Part shown: positions 28,382 through 37,678 of the stretch, in pieces
How the letters are laid out: every line of letters starts with the position of its first letter
Numbering within the stretch: position 1 is the first letter of the stretch
Assembly (NCBI GenBank): GCA_947624255.1
Contig: CANQJO010000004.1
Span: 1 to 64,000 of the forward strand
Origin: an uncultured Ruminococcus sp.
GTDB lineage: Bacteria; Bacillota; Clostridia; Oscillospirales; Ruminococcaceae
Length of the DNA: 64,000 nt
Direction of reading: 5' to 3'
Notes under the pieces: generated by a model
Seen by the model: the letters and a program-made list of their open reading frames with translations, nothing else
The model's database searches: none
What the model was told of the DNA's origin: nothing
Position numbers and translations under genes: made by a program

Positions 28382-29116
28382 TTATTCAACATAAACATAA
28401 TCTATCATGGCTTTTATCTGCGGCTGAGTCAGTGATTCAACAAGGAGCAATTCATTTATATTAGAAAAGCCTCCGATCTGTTCACGGACACTAATGATCT
28501 CATTTGCGGTTTCTTCAGTCATTTTCGGCAGAAGCATCAGTTCGTCGAATGAAGCCGTATTCAGATCTATAGGGATATGATCCTCAAGGCTCATCTGTGT
28601 GACAGGTTCAGTTTCAGGTTCGGTTTTAGGTTTGGTTTCAGGTTTGGTTTCAGGAGAAGGAGCAGTGGTTGTCTGTGTGGTTGCAGAGGTCGTTTTTTCA
28701 GTAGTATGTACAGTGGTTGATGATACACTCGTGGTTGTGTATATCGGATCTTCAACATATATATGATCCTTGACGGCAAGAAATTTCTTTTCGCCTATGC
28801 CGTTGACATTCATCAATTCCTCGATATTATTGAATTTACCGTTAATATTCCTGTATTCAATGATCGCATTTGCGGTAGTTTCCCCGATGCCGTCGAGCAT
28901 CATGAGCTGAGATCTGTCAGCTTTGTTCAGATCAATATACAGATCATCTTCATCAGTTTGTGATTCTTGACTTTCAGTCGTACTGTCATTGTAGATACTA
29001 TAAGAATACTTATCCGGCTTTTTGTTGAGATTTATGATAACCTGACATACCCAGCCGAAGAGAATAATGAAGGCAAACGAAATAAGAATTATGATATTTT
29101 CTTTGTTTTTCTTCAT
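28382..29116 (-). CDS. ComEA-like protein with two helix-hairpin-helix domains
   Basis: A 244-residue membrane-anchored protein. One N-terminal membrane segment (about 8-26) is followed by an acidic Ser/Thr linker and a ComEA-type HhH domain (~60-122: IDLNKADRSQLMMLDGIGET, NVNGIGEKKF). Then come a Thr/Pro/Glu-rich spacer of repeated KPET/TEPE units (~125-175) and a second, diverged HhH domain (IDLNTASFDELMLLPKMTEE). ComEA binds incoming DNA outside the membrane in transformation. The second copy has lost the glycines of the hairpin, so it may bind DNA poorly. No comEC or comGA is nearby. Transmembrane competence role is inferred from the family. Confidence 0.85.
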   Translation of the reverse strand: MKKNKENIIILISFAFIILFGWVCQVIINLNKKPDKYSYSIYNDSTTESQESQTDEDDLYIDLNKADRSQLMMLDGIGETTANAIIEYRNINGKFNNIEELMNVNGIGEKKFLAVKDHIYVEDPIYTTTSVSSTTVHTTEKTTSATTQTTTAPSPETKPETKPKTEPETEPVTQMSLEDHIPIDLNTASFDELMLLPKMTEETANEIISVREQIGGFSNINELLLVESLTQPQIKAMIDYVYVE

Positions 29117-29376
29117 ATTCGCATCACCGAGCCCTATTAAACATTATTGTATTTATTCTGCCATATGATTTGCAGCTTGTCCGCTTTATTGTCAAATGTG
29201 TAAATTAAATATTGATCCCGATATATTGATCTGTCGGAATTTACCCGCCGCAGATTACAAGACGTTCCCCAAAGATTCGGTTATCTGTCGGAGCTTTGAG
29301 GAGTACATCAGAACAGGACTCCGCAAATTTGCAGAGTGGTATAAAGAATTTTATAAAGCTTGAGGAGAGAGATAAA

Positions 29377-30597
29377 ATGAAGATCGCAGTTGCAGGAACA
29401 GGATATGTCGGCTTATCGCTTGCAGTTCTTCTGGCACAGCATAACGAGGTTGTTGCTGTGGATATTGTGCCGGAAAAAGTTGATCTGATCAACAGCAGAA
29501 AATCACCGATACAAGATGACTATATCGAGAAATATCTTGCTAATAAAGAGCTTGATATCACAGCAACCCTTGACGCAGAGTCTGCATACAAGGACGCTGA
29601 ATTTGTTATCATCGCAGCACCGACCAACTATGACAGCAATAAGAACTTCTTTGATACGTCTGCTGTAGAAGCCGTAATTGATCTTGTAATGAAGTATAAC
29701 CCGAATGCGATAATGGTCATCAAGTCCACGATCCCGGTCGGTTATACCAAATCTATCCGCAGGAAAACAGGCAGCGATAATATAATTTTCAGCCCGGAGT
29801 TTCTCCGTGAGAGCAAGGCTCTTTATGACAATCTATATCCAAGCAGGATCATTGTCGGAACAGATATGAATGACGAAAGGCTTGTTGAAGCCGCTCATAC
29901 CTTCGCAGGATTACTTCAGCAGGGTGCGATCAAAGAGAATATCGAAACGCTCTTTATGGGATTTACTGAGGCAGAAGCGGTAAAGCTCTTTGCCAATACG
30001 TATCTTGCTCTCCGTGTCAGCTATTTCAATGAACTGGACACCTACGCCGAAATGAAGGGACTGGATACACAGGCGATCATCAATGGTGTCTGCCTTGATC
30101 CTCGTATCGGCAGCCATTATAACAATCCCAGCTTTGGATACGGTGGTTATTGTTTGCCGAAGGATACAAAGCAGCTCCTTGCTAATTACGAAGATGTTCC
30201 ACAGAATATGATGACTGCCATTGTTGCATCTAACAGCACCCGAAAGGACTATATTGCCGATCGTATACTCCGGATCGCAGGATATAATGATGCAGATCAC
30301 AGCGCAAACAAGAATGTTGTGATCGGTGTATATCGGCTTACAATGAAATCAAACAGCGATAATTTCCGTCAAAGCTCTATCCAAGGCGTCATGAAACGTG
30401 TCAAAGCTAAGGGCGCAAAGGTTATCATTTATGAGCCGACTCTCAATGACGGTGATACATTCTTCGGAAGTCTTGTTGTAAATGACCTTGAAAAATTCAA
30501 GGCACAGTCTGATGCGATCATTGCTAATCGTTATGATCTCTGTTTAGATAATGTTAAGGATAAAGTCTATACCAGAGATCTGTTCAGAAGAGATTGA
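29377..30597 (+). CDS. UDP-glucose/nucleotide-sugar 6-dehydrogenase
   Basis: A 406-residue short-form nucleotide-sugar dehydrogenase. The NAD-binding start is [20 protein letters not shown], followed by STIPVGYT and [11 protein letters not shown]; the catalytic cysteine lies in [13 protein letters not shown]. It oxidises the 6-hydroxyl of a UDP-hexose to a uronate, most likely UDP-glucose to UDP-glucuronate, for surface polysaccharides. I chose the ATG at 29377 with GAGGAGA upstream. No glycosyltransferases are nearby, so it stands as a single gene between the ComEA-like gene and cdaR. The 260 bases upstream hold no gene. Confidence 0.92.
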   Translation: MKIAVAGTGYVGLSLAVLLAQHNEVVAVDIVPEKVDLINSRKSPIQDDYIEKYLANKELDITATLDAESAYKDAEFVIIAAPTNYDSNKNFFDTSAVEAVIDLVMKYNPNAIMVIKSTIPVGYTKSIRRKTGSDNIIFSPEFLRESKALYDNLYPSRIIVGTDMNDERLVEAAHTFAGLLQQGAIKENIETLFMGFTEAEAVKLFANTYLALRVSYFNELDTYAEMKGLDTQAIINGVCLDPRIGSHYNNPSFGYGGYCLPKDTKQLLANYEDVPQNMMTAIVASNSTRKDYIADRILRIAGYNDADHSANKNVVIGVYRLTMKSNSDNFRQSSIQGVMKRVKAKGAKVIIYEPTLNDGDTFFGSLVVNDLEKFKAQSDAIIANRYDLCLDNVKDKVYTRDLFRRD

Positions 30598-30631
30598 TGA
30601 CTGATTAAAAAATGTTCATAAGGTTATTTTT

Positions 30632-30684
30632 GCAATACCGCACAAAGTCCCCTGACGGCTTTGTGCGGTATTGCTTTATCTGTT
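30632..30684 (+). terminator. Rho-independent terminator of the sugar dehydrogenase gene
   Basis: Positions 30632-30647 and 30659-30674 form a perfect 16-bp stem with an 11-base loop, followed by TTTATCTG then TTTT. It abuts the converging cdaR stop. Confidence 0.85.
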
Positions 30685-32037
30685 TTGTGTCGTCAGGGGA
30701 ATATCTTCCTCAGTAGATTCTTTATCAGCCGCCTTTGGTTTTTCTGTGCGCTGTATAAGTATGCTTGAGCGTGTAACTGCCCATACGTTATCATATTTAG
30801 TGCATGAGAGCGTCACATCATAGGGGAATTGATCGGTGGTGACAGACGGATCAAGGTAAAGAAGATTCGCCGTTGCATAGAAATCGCTGTTGGATATCTT
30901 GTCGATAATGTCAGCCGGAGCAATGATATCAATATTAAGTCCGGCAGTGAGAATATTATATTCATATCCGTTATCAGGAGCATTGCTTATTCTTATATGG
31001 TCAGAATCAAGGCGCAGACTGCGCTTCTCCAGATTTTCGTCATTGAGTGAGACTGTAACCGTTTCGATATCTGAAATATTGATGAGATCCTTATTCTGAC
31101 TCAGAGCCTTGCTAACGTCAAAGGAGGCGGAATATCCGATGTCAAGTGAGCTGAGTGTGATCTCCCCTATCTCAAGATACTCCGGAAACTCAGCCTGACT
31201 GTTCTTTGAGGCTATGGTGATGCTTTCCGGTTCGTATTTCAGTTTAATGCTTTCGGTATTGAAACTACTCGGAGAGTTCACTATCTCTGCCCTTAGCTTT
31301 ACCGTCGCCTGAGTGAGGACAGGAATATTTATAATAAAACTCGTTGTATCGAATTTCAACAGGGACTGATCAATTATTACATTGTCACTTGAATATAACT
31401 CAATGGAATCGCTTGAGAGCGTATATGAAGAATCAAGAGTCATATTCTTGTTTGAGACAGCATAGCACTTTGAGATTTTTTCAAGCTGAGAAGAAGGTCC
31501 GGTGACCCTTATTACTTCGGGCTCACAGGTGAATTCATCATTGTAAAGAGTTTTTCCTTTAGCGAATTTGACGTTTGGCAGCTTGGGAGATACCGGTATC
31601 TCAATATTATCGTATCTGTCAAAAACAACAGATGCAGTTGAAGGGGTTACGGACTCCACTTCATACTTGATATCGCTGTTGCTTCTTATCCGGATATTCA
31701 GAGTTTTTTTGCCGGCAGTGCTTACATTCTCCGCATCTATGTACGCTTCAAGGCTGTCGGAGTTGAGATTACCGACCTGAGTACGGCTGCCTTTGATCTT
31801 CACATTGACCTTTTCAACATCGCAGGAAATAATGCTCAGACCGTTTTCAGAGGCAGTTGATCCGCTTATGTCAAGTTTCAACGTGACATTGTCTATTGTT
31901 TTCGGAACTGACGGATACAAAGTTATAGTTACCACCAGCCAGACAAGAATAGCGATTATTACGGAGTATATTGCCAGTGAAAGATTATTTTTAGCGACTC
32001 GTTTCAGATTGTTTCCGAGTTTTTTTATAACGCTCAC
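30676..32037 (-). CDS. cdaR: CdaA regulatory protein CdaR (YbbR repeats)
   Basis: A 453-residue protein with one N-terminal membrane segment (about 19-42) and an extracytoplasmic part made of repeated YbbR-like beta domains (about four, e.g. ENGLSIISCDVEKVNVKIKG). CdaR binds and modulates the diadenylate cyclase CdaA across the membrane. The C-terminal ~25 residues are Lys/Glu/Thr-rich. It begins at a GTG overlapping the cdaA stop by 4 bases. The usual third gene glmM is absent. Confidence 0.9.
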   Translation of the reverse strand: MSVIKKLGNNLKRVAKNNLSLAIYSVIIAILVWLVVTITLYPSVPKTIDNVTLKLDISGSTASENGLSIISCDVEKVNVKIKGSRTQVGNLNSDSLEAYIDAENVSTAGKKTLNIRIRSNSDIKYEVESVTPSTASVVFDRYDNIEIPVSPKLPNVKFAKGKTLYNDEFTCEPEVIRVTGPSSQLEKISKCYAVSNKNMTLDSSYTLSSDSIELYSSDNVIIDQSLLKFDTTSFIINIPVLTQATVKLRAEIVNSPSSFNTESIKLKYEPESITIASKNSQAEFPEYLEIGEITLSSLDIGYSASFDVSKALSQNKDLINISDIETVTVSLNDENLEKRSLRLDSDHIRISNAPDNGYEYNILTAGLNIDIIAPADIIDKISNSDFYATANLLYLDPSVTTDQFPYDVTLSCTKYDNVWAVTRSSILIQRTEKPKAADKESTEEDIPLTTQNR

Positions 32038-32912
32038 TGCTTTTTCCCCCTTTCAGAATGTGATGAGAACAACTTCTTTGTGGGGATAATTATCTCTGCC
32101 TTTTGCTCGAATATCTCATGTTCAAGCAGAGCCTTCAGTTTCTCATGAGTATAGTCACGTGTAATTATACCGTTTATAGCAACGGAAATTTGTCCTGTTT
32201 CCTCTGAGACAACGATCACGACCGCATCAGAATTTTCGCTCATTCCGATAGCTGCCCTGTGACGAGAGCCGAGCTTTTTGTTTATCAGCTCATCTTTCTG
32301 CGGTTTAGGAAGAAAGCACGCAGCAGCAAGTATAATGCCGTCACGCATTATCACAGCGCCGTCATGAAGAGGAGTTTTGGGATAGAAAATATTTCCGAAT
32401 ATCTCTTTGCTTGGAGTTGCATTCAGTATCGTTCCGGTTTCGATCTGTTCGCCGAGACGTGTCTGACGCTCTACAACGATAAGTGCTCCGGTACAAGTAG
32501 CGGAAAGCTCCACACAGGAGTCGCAAATTGCCTCGATAGCGGGATTCCATTTAAGAGACAATTCATCGTTGCCCTGACCGAAGCTCGTAAAGTGAAAACC
32601 GAATTTTGAGCGTCCGGCTTTTTCAAGGACTCGCCTCAGCTCCGGCTGGAACAGTATCACCATGGCAATAAATCCGATATCAAGGATCTGCCTAAGGATA
32701 TATGTAATTGTTTTAAGCTGTATGACTTCGCTGATGAAATATCCCACAACGAGTATAACTATACCCTTTACAAGCTGACTTGCACGTGTCTCACGGATCA
32801 GCTTCAGGAGAAGATAAACGATGTAAGCCAGAATAGTAACATCTACGATATCAATGAATTCCAACGTACTGATGATACTTAAAAAAGCGTCCTTTATATC
32901 GTGTATTGACAT
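32034..32912 (-). CDS. cdaA: Membrane diadenylate cyclase CdaA
   Basis: A 292-residue cyclase that makes c-di-AMP from two ATP. Three N-terminal membrane segments are followed by a DAC domain with the catalytic motifs DGAVIMRDG and the RHRAAIG triad. c-di-AMP controls potassium and osmolyte uptake and is tied to wall integrity in Firmicutes. I chose the ATG at 32912 (AAAGGATGG upstream). It is coupled to cdaR. Its leader of about 140 bases contains a long nested hairpin (32931-33012) that ends close to the ribosome site, so expression may be controlled by RNA structure. Confidence 0.94.
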   Translation of the reverse strand: MSIHDIKDAFLSIISTLEFIDIVDVTILAYIVYLLLKLIRETRASQLVKGIVILVVGYFISEVIQLKTITYILRQILDIGFIAMVILFQPELRRVLEKAGRSKFGFHFTSFGQGNDELSLKWNPAIEAICDSCVELSATCTGALIVVERQTRLGEQIETGTILNATPSKEIFGNIFYPKTPLHDGAVIMRDGIILAAACFLPKPQKDELINKKLGSRHRAAIGMSENSDAVVIVVSEETGQISVAINGIITRDYTHEKLKALLEHEIFEQKAEIIIPTKKLFSSHSERGKKQ

Positions 32913-32930
32913 TGTCTCACCATCCTTTAT

Positions 32931-33012
32931 GAGGCGGTACGATAGTATAGTGTTCAGTATAAGAGCTTGCCCCCGGATCATGAATGAGAACAAGCTCCTG
33001 ACATCCGCCCTC
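32931..33012 (-). ncRNA. Candidate structured RNA in the cdaA leader
   Basis: Three nested helices can be read on the minus-strand transcript. The outer one pairs 33012-33005 with 32937-32931 (7 bp with one bulge), the middle one pairs CTGACA near 33003-32998 with the TGTTCAG region near 32951-32957 (one bulge), and the inner one is a perfect 7 bp, 32997-32991 with 32969-32963. The loop is 21 bases. The outer helix ends about ten bases before the cdaA ribosome site. It matches no riboswitch class I know. Confidence 0.45.
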
Positions 33013-33053
33013 GTTTTTTTGAGCATAGCTGACTGCACAACCCTCTATAATAT

Positions 33054-33081
33054 ATTGTACCACAAATTTGAATAATTTCAA
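33054..33081 (-). promoter_or_regulatory. Promoter of cdaA-cdaR
   Basis: TTGAAA (33081-33076) and TACAAT (33059-33054) on the minus strand with a 16-base spacer. Confidence 0.6.
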
Positions 33082-33098
33082 TAGTGTTTTTTATTTTT

Positions 33099-34226
33099 TT
33101 ATCCTGCGATTTTTTTTATTGAATTAGCAAGCCTTATCGCATCTGATTCTCTGCTGAATACTGATGGAGCGAATCTCACTGTACCGTTTTTTGTTCCAAG
33201 ATGAGAATGTGCGAGCGCAGAGCAGTGAAAACCTGCCCTGAGACAAAATCCCTGTTCAGCAAGCGCTTCTGCTGCATTTTCGGGAGAGATCCCTTTGATA
33301 TTGAACGATACGATCGGTACATACCGACATCCGGGATCACGGTAAATGGTAATGTTTTCCATGCTGTCCAGTTCCGAGATGAATCGCCGGCAGATCTTAT
33401 CCTCATGAGCAAAGATCCTGTCGATGCCTTTTTCTCGTATAAAGCCTATACCTGCTTTGACAGATACAGCTCCGGCGGTGTTGAGAGTACCGCTTTCAAG
33501 AGAATCCGGAAGAAAGTCAGGCTGATGCAGACTTGAAGAAGCACTGCCCGTTCCTCCTTGAATTATCGGAGTTATCGGGAATTTTCCATCGCTTACAAGG
33601 AGCCCGGTGCCTGTTATCCCATATAGACCCTTATGTCCGGCAGTACAGAGTATATTTATGCCCTGACTGAGCCTGACATCTATCACGCCGCACGCCTGAG
33701 CGCCATCTGCAATGAAGCAGATACCGTTTTCACGGCACAGCTCACCGATATCATTCCATGGGAGGATCTGTCCGGTTACATTGCCGGCGAGAGTGCAGAC
33801 GATCGCTTTTGTGTCCTTTCGGATAAGTGAGCGAAAGCTTCTGACAGTTTTTTCATCGTCCGTGAACACCTCAGCAACAGAGAGCGTGATCTTCTTTTTT
33901 TCAGCCAGTTCAAAAGCCGGTCTTGCAGAGGAATTGTGCTCGAGACTGCTGATAATGAGATGACCGCCGCCATTCATTATACCCTGAACAGCAAGATTCA
34001 GAGCGTGTGTGCAGTTAAGTGTAAAGACGACGTTTTCCGGCTGAGCACCGAAAAAGTCTGCAACGGCTTCTCTTGCGGAATATACAGCCTTAGAGGTACG
34101 CATTGCAAGAGCATGACCGCCTCTTCCGGCGTTTCCGCCGTATTTTTCCACAGCCTCAGCAACAGCATTTCTTACGCACAATGGTTTGGGATAGGTAGTA
34201 GCGGCGTTATCGAAATTTATAAGCAT
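33099..34226 (-). CDS. Cysteine desulfurase family protein
   Basis: A 375-residue PLP-dependent class V aminotransferase. MLINFDNAATTYPKP at the start, the PLP-binding lysine in CTAGHKGLYGITG, and a C-terminal active cysteine region (CLRAGFHCSALAH) are typical of the SufS/CsdA-like group annotated as cysteine desulfurase family. It would release sulfur (or selenium) from cysteine as a persulfide. The ATG at 34226 has GGAGG upstream and lies one base after the stop of the DUF3343-like gene, so the two are coupled and the small protein is a likely acceptor or partner. No IscU/SufU scaffold is nearby. Confidence 0.88.
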   Translation of the reverse strand: MLINFDNAATTYPKPLCVRNAVAEAVEKYGGNAGRGGHALAMRTSKAVYSAREAVADFFGAQPENVVFTLNCTHALNLAVQGIMNGGGHLIISSLEHNSSARPAFELAEKKKITLSVAEVFTDDEKTVRSFRSLIRKDTKAIVCTLAGNVTGQILPWNDIGELCRENGICFIADGAQACGVIDVRLSQGINILCTAGHKGLYGITGTGLLVSDGKFPITPIIQGGTGSASSSLHQPDFLPDSLESGTLNTAGAVSVKAGIGFIREKGIDRIFAHEDKICRRFISELDSMENITIYRDPGCRYVPIVSFNIKGISPENAAEALAEQGFCLRAGFHCSALAHSHLGTKNGTVRFAPSVFSRESDAIRLANSIKKIAG

Positions 34227-34227
34227 A

Positions 34228-34449
34228 TCAGGCACCTCCGCAGACTATATCTGTGTACGGCACTGAATAATTATCAAGGATCTCGGCAGCATTTCCGCAC
34301 TCACCAAAAATTTTCAGGGAATATCCGCAGCCTTTTCCCGAGGAGCTTTCGCTGCGTTTTATTTCACAGGAATACCCTCTTGATTTTAGGAGTTTCTCGC
34401 TTTTGACAGCATAAGTGTAGGAGGGCATTTCCAAAATACAAACTTTCAG
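34228..34449 (-). CDS. DUF3343-like small sulfur/selenium-relay protein
   Basis: A 73-residue protein resembling the DUF3343 family. The pattern YTYAVKSEKLLKSRGYSCEI followed by GKGCGYSLKIFG, with the CGYSL cysteine, is characteristic. Members often sit beside cysteine desulfurases and are suggested to carry sulfur or selenium; that is a family association, not seen here. The start is uncertain. A CTG at 34449 has the best-placed ribosome site (AGGGGTGAT, six bases away) and gives a natural N-terminus MKVCILEMP; a GTG at 34458 and an ATG at 34428 are alternatives, the latter cutting into the first strand. Confidence 0.72.
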   Translation of the reverse strand: MKVCILEMPSYTYAVKSEKLLKSRGYSCEIKRSESSSGKGCGYSLKIFGECGNAAEILDNYSVPYTDIVCGGA

Positions 34450-34534
34450 AAGTATCACCCCTGACAGGAGCTGCGCAGTACAGCCGTATTTGGGGTACAT
34501 GACATTATATGCTTACTGTTCTGAAAGAGTGCGG

Positions 34535-35611
34535 TTATTTTACTCTTTCGACATTGAATCCCATGTCCTCAAGGAGGTCATCGACTCCACGATCGCCGGC
34601 GAAATGCATAGCACCCACCATGAAGAAATAATTGTCACCGTTTCTGATGAATTCAGCCGCTCTGTCAGCCATTCCTTCGTTTCGGTCAAAGAGCATGATA
34701 TCATAGTAATCCTCGTAATCGTCACGGAGATCTTTCGGGAGCTGCTCCATTTCCTCTTCGATAGTCATGAGGGCATCAATATCACCATCTGCCCAGAAGT
34801 TATAGAGCTCACCGAAGGATCCGGCCATAGAATCGAGATCATCAATGGTATCAGCTGTTTCAGAGAGTACGTAATCTGCAAGATCATCGGAATATCCGAG
34901 CATAGCAGATACCTGCGTATCAAGAGTTTCGATGCTGACGATATCCTTTCCATCGTCCTTGGCGTACTGCATAAAAGCGGCATCTACGCCATCGTTGCTG
35001 AGATTATCTATCTTCAGCAGGGCGGATGTTTCAAGCTGTGAGATCCAGAATCCGGGCTGATACATTTTCATTGCAGACAGCGGCATACCCATATCCTTAA
35101 ATAATTCGCCTGCTTTTTCTACAGTTTCAGCAGAAAGATGATCCTCGATCGTAGTGCCGTCTGAATAGGTCATACTCAGGAGAAAATCCTGCATAAGAGA
35201 AAGATCATTCTCGAGCGTATCAATATCGTATTCGACAGCAACGGCATCGCAGTCATCATATACATCCATAATATAGTCAGGAAGCGGGAATGTATTTTCA
35301 CCCACAACGTGAATAGTTCCCATCAAGTAGATAGAGTTTCCTGTATCGGGATCTGTGGCTTTCCATAGAGCAGGCCGGGGTTGGTCTGATGTGATATAAT
35401 CGTTTATATCGACAGTTTCGTTGCCGGAAGGTCTGTCTTCATCGGAGTCTTTGTCACTGTCATCAGCATTATCTTCATGCTCCTTATCATCTGCATCTGC
35501 TGATGAATTTTTGTCCGGCTTTTCCTTATCGGAGCTGTTGTTCCCGCAGGATACGGCAGAGGCTGTCATAATTACGGCAGAGAGCAGGAAGATAAAAATC
35601 CCTTTTTTCAT
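34535..35611 (-). CDS. TraB/GumN-like lipoprotein
   Basis: A 358-residue lipoprotein. The signal peptide ends with lipobox SAVSC, then an Asp/Glu/Lys-rich linker of ~45 residues. The folded part is a TraB/GumN-family domain: YLMGTIHVVGENTFPLPD at its start and FFMVGAMHFAGDRGVDDLL near the end, with the paired GxxH motifs and a conserved acidic VAVEYDID. The family, related to Tiki-type proteases, has GTIH and GAxH histidines thought to bind metal. The substrate is unknown. It has a perfect consensus promoter, and the DUF3343-like gene follows after 85 bases. Confidence 0.88.
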   Translation of the reverse strand: MKKGIFIFLLSAVIMTASAVSCGNNSSDKEKPDKNSSADADDKEHEDNADDSDKDSDEDRPSGNETVDINDYITSDQPRPALWKATDPDTGNSIYLMGTIHVVGENTFPLPDYIMDVYDDCDAVAVEYDIDTLENDLSLMQDFLLSMTYSDGTTIEDHLSAETVEKAGELFKDMGMPLSAMKMYQPGFWISQLETSALLKIDNLSNDGVDAAFMQYAKDDGKDIVSIETLDTQVSAMLGYSDDLADYVLSETADTIDDLDSMAGSFGELYNFWADGDIDALMTIEEEMEQLPKDLRDDYEDYYDIMLFDRNEGMADRAAEFIRNGDNYFFMVGAMHFAGDRGVDDLLEDMGFNVERVK

Positions 35612-35663
35612 GATCCATCATCCTTATATCATAAATTTCGCAGTATTTGCTGCATACATATAA

Positions 35664-35692
35664 ATTATACCACAAATCTGTGAGCTTGTCAA
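35664..35692 (-). promoter_or_regulatory. Promoter of the TraB/GumN-like gene
   Basis: TTGACA (35692-35687) and TATAAT (35669-35664) on the minus strand with a 17-base spacer. The -35 overlaps the stop of the upstream GGDEF gene. Confidence 0.88.
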
Positions 35693-37479
35693 ATATAAGC
35701 CTGTTTTTTTAGCAGTGCAGTAATGGTACGTCCGATAATGGTCAGATAGTTGATATCTGATACCGACCATTTTTTGAAGCGAGAAATATAGCAGAAGGAG
35801 ATCATGCCCTTTATGACGTTTTCCTCCGTCATGAGGTACTGTACAGCACCGCCGATATTTTGTTCAACAAGGCAGGCAAGAGCGTTATCGTCTCTCCCTT
35901 CAAGCTCATCCACATTGTCGATAACGAATACTCCCTCGCCGGAAAATCGCTGAGTATAACTGTTTTTCAAGAGGTATGACGCATCCTTTGATATGGCATT
36001 TCCACAGCTCAGGATAAGCTCCATATCCTTTCCGGCGTAAACGCATATATCGTCTATTTCAAAGTTGATCCGGATCTGCTCAAGGAGTACCGAAATATCC
36101 GGAATACGCCCCATAACAAGGCTTTCGGCAAGATTACAGGCAAAGCTCAGTCTTTCAGCAGCAGGATTTGCTCCTCCGATGAAAACCATTCTGCTGGTAA
36201 CATCTTTTTCGACAGCACCATGCTTGTTGATATCGTAGATCACATAACGATTCTGCCCTTTCTGCTGAGCAATATACAGAGCCTTTTCCGCCTGCATAAA
36301 AAGCTCCTCATAGTCGGAGCTGTCCACCGGATAAGTAGAAACTCCCATAGAGCAGGTAAGCCTGAAATTTGCGAAACGGTCAGAGAACGCTGACTCGGTT
36401 TTTGTCCGTATTGCTCTGAGAATACCTCTCAGGTCTTCTTCAGTGTGAGTATTTTCGATCAGGATAAGGAATCCTCCGCCGCTTGTACGTCCTGCGATCC
36501 CACGTGAGCCGACCTCATTTTTTATTATGTCTCCAACGGTGTAGATGACCTCATCGCCGAACAGATGCCCGTAGCTGCTGTTTATGGAGGCGAAATCATC
36601 TATTTCGACGATCACAAGATTTACATTATATGACGGCTTTGAGCCGAGCAGTTCAGCCGCATATGAGCTGACAGCACGTTTGTTCAGAAGACCGGAGAGA
36701 GAATCCTTATTTGATTCAAGAGCGATGTTTATATCCTTGTTTTTCTGACGTGAGCTTACAACAGAAATGATCCCGCACACCTTTTTGTTTTCCGGATCAT
36801 CAAAGCGTGTGATACCGTGAAAAAGGCAAAGCTCACGAGCTTTGCCGCCTGTGAGGACGGAGGTCTCAAGTTCATAGTCAAAACGATAGACACCGTTTTT
36901 GATGTCCCGACAGAGGCTGTTGAAAGTTTCGATATATCTTGTAAGGACATAGCCTGAGCTTATCGATGAATTTCTCCATTTTTCCAGTTCTTCGTCAATG
37001 AGGACTATCTCACGGCAGCAGTCAAACATAAATATACGTATCTTTTTTGTTTCAAAGCAGTATTCAAAACCGAGGTCATTTATAAGGCTGAGAAAGTATC
37101 TGTAATCTGAGAGGTGTTTTTCCCGACCGTATGCAAGAGCCTCGAGAGAGAAGATGTCGCTGAACGATATACTGTAAAAGGGTTCTCCGTTATTATTGTC
37201 CCGAATTCTTACTGATGCGAGCATCCATCGGAGATAGCCGTTCAGACCGGTCATACGCACGACAGTACGCCGTACCTCCCCCGATCGGAGATCCTCCATA
37301 CATTCTGAAATTCTCGGAAGATCGTCTTCAAGAAAAGTGCGTCTTATCGAATAAGTAACGCTATTGCCGAAATATGTAAAGAAACGTTCATCTGCGCTCT
37401 GAGTATGGAGACTGCTGTCCACGACGACACGTCCGATGCTGTAAAGATGTTCGCCAAGAAAATAAGATGAGTAATTCAC
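35689..37479 (-). CDS. PAS-GGDEF-GAF-like protein with degenerate GGDEF
   Basis: A 596-residue soluble protein. Residues ~1-125 look like a PAS domain, followed by a linker region, a GGDEF domain (~265-425, with SLSGLLNKRAV, VEIDDFASINSSYGHLFGDE) and a C-terminal GAF-like region (~430-596). The signature loop reads RTSGGGFLIL, so the Asp and Glu of GGDEF that bind metal and drive catalysis are both glycine; cyclase activity is unlikely. It could bind GTP or c-di-GMP, or act as a scaffold. I chose the GTG at 37479 with AAAGGAG upstream. It has its own consensus promoter. Confidence 0.85.
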   Translation of the reverse strand: MNYSSYFLGEHLYSIGRVVVDSSLHTQSADERFFTYFGNSVTYSIRRTFLEDDLPRISECMEDLRSGEVRRTVVRMTGLNGYLRWMLASVRIRDNNNGEPFYSISFSDIFSLEALAYGREKHLSDYRYFLSLINDLGFEYCFETKKIRIFMFDCCREIVLIDEELEKWRNSSISSGYVLTRYIETFNSLCRDIKNGVYRFDYELETSVLTGGKARELCLFHGITRFDDPENKKVCGIISVVSSRQKNKDINIALESNKDSLSGLLNKRAVSSYAAELLGSKPSYNVNLVIVEIDDFASINSSYGHLFGDEVIYTVGDIIKNEVGSRGIAGRTSGGGFLILIENTHTEEDLRGILRAIRTKTESAFSDRFANFRLTCSMGVSTYPVDSSDYEELFMQAEKALYIAQQKGQNRYVIYDINKHGAVEKDVTSRMVFIGGANPAAERLSFACNLAESLVMGRIPDISVLLEQIRINFEIDDICVYAGKDMELILSCGNAISKDASYLLKNSYTQRFSGEGVFVIDNVDELEGRDDNALACLVEQNIGGAVQYLMTEENVIKGMISFCYISRFKKWSVSDINYLTIIGRTITALLKKQAYI

Positions 37480-37526
37480 AGAACAACACTCCTTTAAAGT
37501 AAACGGTGCATTTGTCACTCACTGTA

Positions 37527-37555
37527 ATTATATCACTTAATGAATGAGCGGTCAA
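37527..37555 (-). promoter_or_regulatory. Promoter of the degenerate GGDEF gene
   Basis: TTGACC (37555-37550) and TATAAT (37532-37527) on the minus strand with a 17-base spacer. Confidence 0.8.
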
Positions 37556-37678
37556 GAGGAAATAATTTTATCTTATTTATTAAAAATTAACAATAATTTT
37601 GATGACTTGAACTCCCATATAATGTATAATATATGTAGGTAGATTTTGCTGCACGCACAGAAGGAGTTTGAAAGGAAT

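Noticed and set aside
33013..33038. Longer CdaA with 42 extra N-terminal residues
   Set aside because: The extension would translate the structured leader, has no ribosome site, and the ATG at 32912 gives the normal CdaA N-terminus.
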